Part shown: piece after piece, positions 1 through 5,459 of the stretch
Layout: every line of letters starts with the position of its first letter
Numbering within the stretch: position 1 is the first letter of the stretch
Assembly (NCBI GenBank): GCA_030613445.1
Contig: JAUWLY010000057.1
Coordinates: 1 to 11,527, forward strand
Source: Candidatus Stahliibacteriota bacterium
GTDB taxonomy: Bacteria > Hydrothermota > Tepidihabitantia > SM23-42
Direction of reading: 5' to 3'
Length of the DNA stretch: 11,527 bases
Notes under the pieces: model-generated
The model's input: only the letters and a program-made list of their open reading frames with translations
Database searches by the model: none
Told to the model about the DNA's origin: nothing
Translations under genes and position numbers: made by a program

Positions 1-1
1 A

Positions 2-196
2 GAACTAATACCATACAAGGGTGTTTTGGGAGGTACAATGAACTTTTACCAAAAGGACGACATACATATATTAACTTCCAAATGGGTGTTTGCCTCTTTT
101 GATGATGGTCATATAGGTGGTTACATGCTGCTTGAGTACACAGTATCAAACGCTGGCAAGATTTCTTGGAGAGTTATTGGTTCATATTTGGGTTAG
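2..196 (+). CDS. 3' end of an unidentified protein (5' part outside window)
   Basis: The frame is open from the first bases of the window to a TAG at 194-196, giving 64 C-terminal residues. The composition looks like a real folded protein: it contains the segment SFDDGHIGGYMLLEY and ends with KISWRVIGSYLG, alternating hydrophobic and polar residues as in a beta-rich domain. An internal ATG at 38 follows a GGGAGG sequence (29-34), so a short independent start there is conceivable, but the reading frame continues upstream without a stop and a truncated larger gene is more likely. I do not recognise the family. The 82 bases between its stop and the serpin start hold only the serpin ribosome binding site and AT-rich sequence with no convincing promoter or terminator. 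Confidence 0.6.
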   Translation, partial: ELIPYKGVLGGTMNFYQKDDIHILTSKWVFASFDDGHIGGYMLLEYTVSNAGKISWRVIGSYLG

Positions 197-266
197 AGGA
201 TTGCCCCCGATGAAATAATCAATGGATTATATTACACGGGACAGGCATTATTCAATTTTGCAAAAA

Positions 267-273
267 AAGGAGG
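267..273 (+). promoter_or_regulatory. Ribosome binding site fixing the serpin start
   Basis: AAGGAGG, a full Shine-Dalgarno match, lies 5 bases before the ATG at 279. It argues against the upstream in-frame ATG at 222, which has no such site and would bury the signal peptide behind 19 charged residues. Confidence 0.8.
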
Positions 274-278
274 AAATT

Positions 279-1505
279 ATGTACATCAATAAAAAAAACT
301 CTGTTTTTATATTAATATTACTCGGAATAATAATTATCTTGCCGAAGAGTGCTGTAATCGCTCAGGAAAACTCTGATTTACAAACACTTGTTAAAGGAAA
401 TAATGCTTTTGCTTTAGACCTGTATGCACAATTGAAGACTCAAGAGGGGAATCTTTTTTTGTCGCCATACAGCATTTCTACAGCGCTTGCCATGACTTTT
501 GCCGGAGCTCGCGAGAATACCGAAAAACAAATGGCTCAAGTATTACATTTCACTTTGGGACAGACGCGTCTACATTCAGCATTTTCTGGTTTAGAAACAC
601 ATCTTAAAGATTATGTCAAAGATGGTCTTGAGCTAAATATCGCAAATGCACTGTGGCTTCAGACCGGTTATAATTTTCTTAAGGATTTTCTTAAGCTGAC
701 CGAGGAACATTATGATGCGGGTCTTAATCATGTTGATTTTGCGAAAGACAGTGAGGCTGCGCGTAAGAAGATAAACGTATGGGTTGAGCAAAAGACAAAT
801 GACAGAATACAAAAGTTGATTAAACCCGGCATGATTAATACCCTTACACGTCTTGTTTTGACAAATGCGATCTATTTTAAAGGTGAATGGACAAATCAGT
901 TCGAAGAAGAACTGACACAGGAAAACCCCTTCTATATCACACCAGAAACCACAGTAGATGTCCCAATGATGAATCAAGAAGATAGGTTTAAATATTTTGA
1001 GAGCGATGAGTTACAGGTTATTGAAGTTCCTTATAAGGGCGATGATTTGTCTATGGTTATCTTGTTACCTATAAAAAAAGATGGTTTAACTGAATTAGAA
1101 GACTCTGTTAACACAGATAGGTTTCAGGAATGGATGAATGCTTTGGCATGGCGGCAGGTTACAGTATTCTTTCCTAAATTCACCATGACATGTGAATTTA
1201 AGTTGGGATCAGCGCTTGCTGATATGGGTATGCCAATTGCTTTTACTGAAGAGGCTGATTTTTCTGGAATGACCGGAGAAAAAGACTTATTTATCAGTAG
1301 AGTGGTTCACAAGGCATTCGTGGATGTTTCAGAAGAGGGTACTGAGGCAGCTGCCGCAACAGGAGTGATTATGGAACTTTTGTCTGTAGTAGAACCCACT
1401 CCGCCCACAGTATTCCGGGCAGACCATCCTTTTATTTTTATGATTCGTGATAATCATTCGGGAAGTATTTTGTTTATTGGCAGAGTTGTTGATCCCTCAA
1501 AATAG
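279..1505 (+). CDS. Secreted serpin (serine protease inhibitor family I4)
   Basis: A 408-residue protein, the usual serpin length plus a signal peptide. The N-terminus has two lysines, a hydrophobic stretch (about residues 8-25) and a likely signal peptidase I site after AVIA, so export is expected. No lipobox cysteine is present. Serpin landmarks include the NPFYITPETT region and the C-terminal PROSITE-type signature FRADHPFIFMI. The hinge of the reactive loop, EEGTEAAAATG at residues 352-362, matches the inhibitory consensus (Gly P15, Thr P14, Glu P13, Ala P12-P9). Counting 17 residues from P17 puts P1-P1' at Leu368-Ser369, which would suggest chymotrypsin- or elastase-like targets. However, the loop is about 5 residues longer than in alpha-1-antitrypsin and contains a PTPP segment, so P1 could shift. 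Inferred role: inhibition of extracellular or periplasmic proteases by the suicide mechanism. It stands alone, with no linked protease gene visible. Confidence 0.95.
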   Translation: MYINKKNSVFILILLGIIIILPKSAVIAQENSDLQTLVKGNNAFALDLYAQLKTQEGNLFLSPYSISTALAMTFAGARENTEKQMAQVLHFTLGQTRLHSAFSGLETHLKDYVKDGLELNIANALWLQTGYNFLKDFLKLTEEHYDAGLNHVDFAKDSEAARKKINVWVEQKTNDRIQKLIKPGMINTLTRLVLTNAIYFKGEWTNQFEEELTQENPFYITPETTVDVPMMNQEDRFKYFESDELQVIEVPYKGDDLSMVILLPIKKDGLTELEDSVNTDRFQEWMNALAWRQVTVFFPKFTMTCEFKLGSALADMGMPIAFTEEADFSGMTGEKDLFISRVVHKAFVDVSEEGTEAAAATGVIMELLSVVEPTPPTVFRADHPFIFMIRDNHSGSILFIGRVVDPSK

Positions 1506-1622
1506 GTAGGAATTGGGGTCAAATTCATAAACGACAGATGATAGATTCTAGATGCTAGTGGAAAATTATGCTTGATTTCCTCACAAATTTCAGGAAAATA
1601 TAAGTGAAAGCGGGGGATAATT

Positions 1623-1739
1623 ATAAATATTAATTTGCTTAATCCTATGATTCTGGCGGAGAATTATGAAAAGATGATTGAGTGGTATATTAAGACATTT
1701 GATTTAACTATTAAAGCTAAAGTTGAGGAAGGAGTATGA
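1623..1739 (+). pseudogene. N-terminal remnant of a VOC/glyoxalase-like gene
   Basis: In the 230-base gap before the crotonase gene, the frame ending at TGA 1737-1739 encodes LNPMILAENYEKMIEWYIKTF followed by DLTIKAKVEEGV. This reads like the first beta-alpha-beta unit of a vicinal oxygen chelate (glyoxalase/bleomycin resistance) protein, a family of about 120 residues. Only about 38 codons remain. The frame is open back to 1608 but has only ATA at 1623, a plausible mutated start placed 6 bases after GGGGG, and then ATG at 1647. The remnant ends in an ATGA overlap with the next gene. It may be a deletion scar in which the rest of the gene was replaced by the crotonase gene, or a short coupled leader peptide. 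The rest of this intergenic region (1506-1620) shows no clear terminator or promoter, only a weak TTTCCT/AGGAAA inverted repeat (1576-1597). Confidence 0.45.
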
Positions 1740-2497
1740 ACCAAAAAATGATTCGCATAGAATATCATGATAAAGTAGCGATAGTGAAGTTAGACCGAAA
1801 TGTCACAAATGCGTTGAATTTAGAATTCGTTAACGAGTTAACCGAAACAATCCAGAAAGTAAAACGCGACTCTGATATATATAGTCTTGTTCTTAGTAGT
1901 TCTAATGAAAAATTTTTCTCTATTGGTTTTGATATACCGCAATTATTTGAACTCTCCAGAAATGATTTTAGGGTTTTTTACCAGGCGTTCAATCGAGTTT
2001 GCATGGAATTGTATACATTACCCAAGTTGACAATAGCAGCAATAACAGGACATGCTGTAGCAGGAGGGTGTATCCTGGCTCTCTGTTGTGATTATCGATT
2101 TATTTCAGAAGGCAGAAAGAAAATGGGACTTAATGAGATTAAACTTGGAGTTCCTGTACCATATCTGGTAGATTGTGTTCTACGCCAAATAGTCGGATTT
2201 CGAAATGCCCGTGAGATAATGGATACGGGTGAATTCTATGAACCAGAAAAATTATTCCAAATGGGTATGGTAGATCAGATATTGTCTTTAGATCAATTAC
2301 TCGTGAAGTCAATTGAGAAGGCACAATCGTTGGGTGCGTTATCCCAAGATGCTTTTGCGATGATCAAACGGAATCGAGTAGAGATGCTTGAAGCACAGGT
2401 TTTGACAAAACTAGAAGAGAAAGAGAAATTTTTCTTGAAGTGCTGGTATTCTGATGAAACGCGTAAACGATTAAAAGAGGCAATTGCGAAATTTTAG
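1736..2497 (+). CDS. Enoyl-CoA hydratase/isomerase family protein, probable delta3-delta2-enoyl-CoA isomerase
   Basis: A 253-residue crotonase-superfamily protein of typical length. Oxyanion-hole segments are FFSIGFDI (residues 60-67) and GHAVAGGCILALCCDYR (105-121). The following segment GLNEIKLGVPVP (131-142) resembles the GLNETQLGI region of animal mitochondrial ECI1, where the glutamate is the catalytic acid/base, so Glu134 is the likely catalytic residue. Family knowledge therefore favours shifting a cis/trans-3 double bond to trans-2-enoyl-CoA in beta-oxidation of unsaturated acyl-CoAs. Hydratase activity on another short acyl-CoA cannot be excluded. The ATG at 1736 follows GAGGAAGGAG and overlaps the TGA of the upstream VOC remnant. 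A second ATG at 1748 is possible but too far from the ribosome binding site. No other fatty-acid gene is nearby. The C-terminal helix ends at KEAIAKF. Confidence 0.88.
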   Translation: MNQKMIRIEYHDKVAIVKLDRNVTNALNLEFVNELTETIQKVKRDSDIYSLVLSSSNEKFFSIGFDIPQLFELSRNDFRVFYQAFNRVCMELYTLPKLTIAAITGHAVAGGCILALCCDYRFISEGRKKMGLNEIKLGVPVPYLVDCVLRQIVGFRNAREIMDTGEFYEPEKLFQMGMVDQILSLDQLLVKSIEKAQSLGALSQDAFAMIKRNRVEMLEAQVLTKLEEKEKFFLKCWYSDETRKRLKEAIAKF

Positions 2498-2579
2498 ATG
2501 CGATAATGAGAATGGTGATAGGTTGGTTGAGAACAGTAAATATGATGCGATTGGATCATAAGTGCTTTCAATCAATGAG

Positions 2580-2608
2580 GCATTTCGGTAGTTAGGTAAT
2601 TGCCAAAA
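2580..2608 (+). repeat. Inverted repeat copy A, upstream of the ArsR-type gene (putative operator)
   Basis: This 29-bp unit, GCATTTCGG-TAG-TTAGGTAATTGCCAAAA, matches the reverse complement of 2955-2983 at 27 of 29 positions. Internally it is an imperfect dyad, TTTCGGTA-N10-TGCCAAAA. A third half-site-like sequence, CGCCGAAA, follows directly at 2609-2616. The unit covers the -35 box of the promoter, as expected for an autorepression operator. Confidence 0.8.
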
Positions 2609-2627
2609 CGCCGAAATTCTGTATAAT
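2600..2627 (+). promoter_or_regulatory. Sigma70-type promoter of the ArsR-type gene
   Basis: TTGCCA (2600-2605), a 16-bp spacer and a perfect TATAAT (2622-2627). The ATG at 2636 lies only 8 bases after the -10 box, so transcription should start within a couple of bases of the start codon, giving a leaderless or nearly leaderless mRNA. The GAGG at 2628-2631 would then not be part of the transcript. Confidence 0.7.
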
Positions 2628-2635
2628 GAGGTGTT

Positions 2636-2947
2636 ATGAAAAAAAGAAAAATGCCTGAGACACAATATCGAGCTTCGCGGGTATGTCGTATTTTAGGCAA
2701 CCCGACAGCTTATCAAATAATAAAATCATTGAGTCGTGGTGAAAAGACACCATCTCTGTTAGCTGCAGAAATCGATGTCTCTATTCCTACTGTTTCAGAT
2801 ACTTTACGTAACCTTCGTAACATAGATGTAGTAAGGTACGAAGCAAAATTGAATGAACGAATATACTGGTTGAAAGATGCAACAGTCTTGGAAATAATGG
2901 ATAAATTAGAGTCATTCGTACGGCACATTCGGCGTAAAGAATGGTGA
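2636..2947 (+). CDS. Small ArsR-type winged-helix transcriptional regulator
   Basis: A 103-residue basic protein with an ArsR-like layout. A conserved opening helix (ASRVCRILGNPTAYQIIKSL, residues 13-32) is followed by a helix-turn-helix at about 38-65 with recognition helix SIPTVSDTLRNLRN, then a beta wing (VVRYEAKLNERIYWL) and a C-terminal dimerisation helix. The only cysteine is Cys17, and the ELCVCDL-type metal motif of classical ArsR/SmtB sensors is missing, so the signal is unknown and is probably not a thiol-bound metal. Two copies of a dyad repeat flank the gene, and one overlaps its own promoter, which points to autoregulation. It converges with the channel gene on the other strand. 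Candidate targets in the window are itself, possibly the channel gene, and nothing else I can support. Confidence 0.85.
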   Translation: MKKRKMPETQYRASRVCRILGNPTAYQIIKSLSRGEKTPSLLAAEIDVSIPTVSDTLRNLRNIDVVRYEAKLNERIYWLKDATVLEIMDKLESFVRHIRRKEW

Positions 2948-2950
2948 TTT

Positions 2951-2984
2951 AGTATTTTGGCAATTACCTAAATGCCGAAATGCT
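2951..2984 (+). terminator. Stem-loop after the ArsR-type gene, possible terminator
   Basis: In the plus-strand RNA, AGUAUUUUGGCA (2951-2962) can pair with UGCCGAAAUGCU (2973-2984) as a 12-bp stem with two G-U pairs and a 10-base loop, 3 bases after the stop codon. The tail that follows (2985-3000) is pyrimidine-rich but not an immediate U-run. The minus-strand version has two A-C mismatches, so any termination would mainly serve the regulator transcript. Confidence 0.35.
2955..2983 (-). repeat. Inverted repeat copy B, downstream of the ArsR-type gene
   Basis: Reverse-complement copy of 2580-2608 (27 of 29 identical), squeezed between the regulator stop (2947) and the channel stop (2986). 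As a dyad it reads TTTTGGCA-N10-TGCCGAAA on the plus strand. No -10 box stands at the matching distance on the minus strand, so this copy is not a promoter. It could be a second operator for looping, a roadblock, or the other end of a small mobile unit. Confidence 0.8.
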
Positions 2985-2985
2985 C

Positions 2986-4020
2986 CTATTTATCCTTTTT
3001 CATGTACACAGTCCGGATCGGGAAGGGGATATTAATACCTTCTTTATTGTAGCGCTTATGGAGCGCCTTGATAAACTCGTGTCTAATTAAATATTTGTTA
3101 ACAAATTCCTTGACGCGCAGGATCACACTGAAGTCAATGCTTGAATCTCCGAATGTGTGGAAGCGGATAAATGGTTCAAATTCAGACTCACCGCCCTGAA
3201 TTCTTTTCAAGACCTTCTTCGCAACGTCGATAGTGACTTTTTCGACTTTCTCCAAGTCGCTGTCATAACTCACGCCGCACTTTACCAGCACAGACATTTC
3301 CTTTTGAGGTTGGTTAAAGTTCGTAACGATAGAATCAGCTAATTTTGAATTTGGAACGACTATCAAATTGTTAGGCAGTTCTCTAATCTTTGTGTTTCGC
3401 CAGGAAACATCGGTCACATACCCTTTTTGTCCTGAATCAAGCTGTACATAGTCACCGACTTCAACCTGTTTTGATATGATGATCTGTAATCCTGCAAACA
3501 AGTTAGACAGGGTAGGCTGTAAAGCTAAAGCAACGGCAAGTCCGCCTATACCAAGGGCAGTGACGAGTGGTGTGATCGAAATGCCGACCGATTGAAGTAT
3601 AATCAGGGCACCGATGGAAAAAATCAGTATTTTTGTGATATTAATGAACAAAGAAGCAGATGGTAATGCCGCAGTCTTTTTACTGTGCAGGTTAATAAAA
3701 CCGACCACAATCTTGGCGATTACACTAGTTGCCGAGATAATAATAGCGACGAGGATGATTTTCTGAACGATTGTAAGGACATTCGGCTGGAAAGGTAAGT
3801 TGAGCAAAGCAGCATAGATGCCCGCCAGTGCACACCATAATATGGCCATGCCTCTGATCGCTGCGATAATGAGTTCATCGCCTTCCCATTTTGTCCGCGC
3901 GGCAAATTTCTTCAGTTTCACAAGGATAATTTTCTCGACGATAATACCGATGACCAAACCGCCGATTATGAAGGCTATGGATACAAATAGATGTCTCATT
4001 GTTAAAGATTCAACTAACAT
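2986..4020 (-). CDS. MscS-family mechanosensitive channel
   Basis: A 344-residue membrane protein. Hydrophobic segments lie at about residues 10-34, 57-75, 82-108 and 126-147. They are followed by the glycine/alanine-rich pore helix region (PLVTALGIGGLAVALALQPT, 151-170), typical of the MscS TM3. The beta domain follows with the family hallmarks VGDYVQL, GYVTDVSWRNTKIRELPNN and VVPNSKLADSIVTN (188-234), and then the mixed alpha/beta C-terminal cage domain. It would form a heptameric channel in the inner membrane that opens under membrane tension and releases solutes on osmotic downshift. There are four segments before the pore region's short linker, so it is somewhat larger than E. coli MscS (286 residues). 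The start at 4020 is supported by AAGGAG 6-7 bases upstream. It is transcribed divergently from hdrC and converges with the ArsR-type gene. Confidence 0.93.
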   Translation of the reverse strand: MLVESLTMRHLFVSIAFIIGGLVIGIIVEKIILVKLKKFAARTKWEGDELIIAAIRGMAILWCALAGIYAALLNLPFQPNVLTIVQKIILVAIIISATSVIAKIVVGFINLHSKKTAALPSASLFINITKILIFSIGALIILQSVGISITPLVTALGIGGLAVALALQPTLSNLFAGLQIIISKQVEVGDYVQLDSGQKGYVTDVSWRNTKIRELPNNLIVVPNSKLADSIVTNFNQPQKEMSVLVKCGVSYDSDLEKVEKVTIDVAKKVLKRIQGGESEFEPFIRFHTFGDSSIDFSVILRVKEFVNKYLIRHEFIKALHKRYNKEGINIPFPIRTVYMKKDK

Positions 4021-4088
4021 AATATGCTCCTTTCAGTATTTTCATCAATATTCCGTAATTTCATGAATTCTTTTGATCAATACGCCAT

Positions 4089-4116
4089 ATTCTATTCGGT
4101 TTTTTGGTTTCGTCAA
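4089..4116 (-). promoter_or_regulatory. Probable promoter of the MscS-family gene
   Basis: On the minus strand TTGACG (4116-4111), a 16-bp spacer and TAGAAT (4094-4089), each 5 of 6 matches to consensus. Transcription would begin near 4082, leaving a leader of about 60 bases with a normal Shine-Dalgarno site before the ATG at 4020. Confidence 0.5.
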
Positions 4117-4162
4117 GACTGTTAAACAAAGAGCAAAGCTGGAGAATACACGCTTTTTCTCC

Positions 4163-4190
4163 TTGACTTCAGAATGATTCTATATATAAT
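4163..4190 (+). promoter_or_regulatory. Sigma70-type promoter of the hdr-ribosomal operon
   Basis: TTGACT (4163-4168), a 16-bp spacer and a perfect TATAAT (4185-4190). The ATG of hdrC is at 4199, again 8 bases after the -10 box, and no Shine-Dalgarno sequence lies between them (AATCAATT). A leaderless transcript is predicted. Confidence 0.75.
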
Positions 4191-4198
4191 AATCAATT

Positions 4199-4594
4199 AT
4201 GAGTAAGCTCTTGATTGATAAGGACTTTAAACGAAGGATTGAAGAGATAAGCGATCAGAAATTGTCTGATTGCTATCAATGTGGTAGATGCACGGCTGGT
4301 TGTCCGTTTGCCAATTTCATGGATGCGCCACCTAATCAAGTTATAAGATTTATGCAACTTGGTTTAAAAGATGATGTCTTGGATTCACAAGGACCCTGGT
4401 TGTGCGCCGCATGTTTAGTATGTCAGACAAGATGTCCCCGAGGTGTTGACATCCCAAGATTAATGGAGGCAGTAAGGGCTATTCACTTACGCGCCAAAGA
4501 AGGCTTGATTGACGTATCAGAGATTGATAAAGAATTTCTTCTGGATGCACCACCCCTTGCTTTGATGAGTGCATTCAGCAAGTATACGTACTAA
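4199..4594 (+). CDS. hdrC: Heterodisulfide reductase-like iron-sulfur subunit HdrC
   Basis: A 131-residue two-cluster ferredoxin-type subunit. Cluster motifs are CYQCGRCTAGCP (Cys25, 28, 31, 35) and CAACLVCQTRCP (Cys69, 72, 75, 79), both CX2CX2CX3C(P). In known HdrABC complexes HdrC passes electrons from HdrA to the non-cubane clusters of HdrB. The length is short but within the family range for stand-alone HdrC. The gene starts directly after a strong promoter with no ribosome binding site, and its TAA is followed after one base by the ATG of hdrB. It is therefore the first gene of the operon and the order is C-B-A-D. The soluble form lacks the membrane cytochrome partner of HdrDE types. Confidence 0.93.
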   Translation: MSKLLIDKDFKRRIEEISDQKLSDCYQCGRCTAGCPFANFMDAPPNQVIRFMQLGLKDDVLDSQGPWLCAACLVCQTRCPRGVDIPRLMEAVRAIHLRAKEGLIDVSEIDKEFLLDAPPLALMSAFSKYTY

Positions 4595-4595
4595 G

Positions 4596-5459
4596 ATGAG
4601 AATTCCATATTATCCAGGATGCACTCTTTACACCAAAGCAAAACCTTTGAATACTTCTTTGCATGCATGTTTTAGTGCAATAGGCATTGAATTAGCTGAA
4701 TTGCCGCACTGGTATTGTTGCGGCACGACTTTTACGCTTGCCCGTGATAACCGAATGTCATTGATCGCACCTTTGCGTATATTAGCTAAGGCACAGCAAG
4801 AAAATGGTAAGGTTTTAGTCCCTTGTTCAATATGCTATAATACCCTCAAGAGGGCAAACTATATGCTTAACGAGGATATAGAAACGCTCGACATACTAAA
4901 CGAACATCTTGAGGAGTCGTACGACGGAAACGAAATAGTCCTACACCCACTTGAGTTTTTCAGGGAAAATGAGGAGTTAATAAAGAGCAAAGTCAAAAAG
5001 AACCTAAAGGATTTGAAAGTCGGTTGCTATTACGGCTGTCTCCTTCTAAGACCCCAGCAAGAGATTCAGTTTGATGATGCTGAATCACCGACAATATTTG
5101 AAAACTTCGTGAGTTTGATCGGAGCCACACCGATTGATTTTCCGCTAAAGGTTGAGTGCTGTGGTTCGTATCTTGTTGTTACTTCTCCTGATGCCGCGCT
5201 TGAGGCGTCTTACAAACTGCTGCGCAATGCTCAGGGGAATGGTGTTGATGCGGTGGTTACTTCATGCCCTTTGTGTTATTACAACCTTGATGCCCTGCAA
5301 GAGAAAATGGCGAAAGCACATCCTGGCTTCAAGCAGATCCCGATATTTTACTTCAGCCAGATTCTGGCAATAGCACTGGGTGTGGAGGAGAAGAATCTGG
5401 GACTTGAACAAAACAAGGTATCCCCATATGAAATCTTGAAGGAGTATAATTTATTATGA
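4596..5459 (+). CDS. hdrB: Heterodisulfide reductase-like catalytic subunit HdrB
   Basis: 287 residues from the ATG at 4596, which gives the family-typical start MRIPYYPGCTLY and sits one base after the hdrC stop. An in-frame ATG at 4569 would add nine residues overlapping hdrC and is less likely. Two complete CCG domains are visible: Cys9-X31-Cys41-Cys42-X34-Cys77-X2-Cys80, and Cys148-X39-Cys188-Cys189-X34-Cys224-X2-Cys227. In structurally studied HdrB these bind two non-cubane [4Fe-4S] clusters that cleave the disulfide. All ligands are kept, so a working reductase is expected. In a bacterium the substrate is unlikely to be CoM-S-S-CoB and is unknown here. The gene ends in an ATGA overlap with hdrA. 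Confidence 0.93.
   Translation: MRIPYYPGCTLYTKAKPLNTSLHACFSAIGIELAELPHWYCCGTTFTLARDNRMSLIAPLRILAKAQQENGKVLVPCSICYNTLKRANYMLNEDIETLDILNEHLEESYDGNEIVLHPLEFFRENEELIKSKVKKNLKDLKVGCYYGCLLLRPQQEIQFDDAESPTIFENFVSLIGATPIDFPLKVECCGSYLVVTSPDAALEASYKLLRNAQGNGVDAVVTSCPLCYYNLDALQEKMAKAHPGFKQIPIFYFSQILAIALGVEEKNLGLEQNKVSPYEILKEYNLL

Noticed and set aside
2541..2560. TATGAT/ATCATA stem-loop after the crotonase gene as a terminator
   Set aside because: It is only a 6-bp, AT-rich stem with an 8-base loop and no U-run, too weak to call.
4569..4595. Upstream ATG for hdrB
   Set aside because: The nine extra residues (MHSASIRTK) are not family-like, and the ATG at 4596 gives the conserved MRIPYYPGC start right after the hdrC stop.
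5445..5450. TATAAT just upstream of hdrA as a possible internal promoter
   Set aside because: It is only 5 bases from the ATG, has no good -35 box at 16-18 bp, and follows a clear Shine-Dalgarno (GAAGGAG). It is most likely chance within the hdrB coding end.
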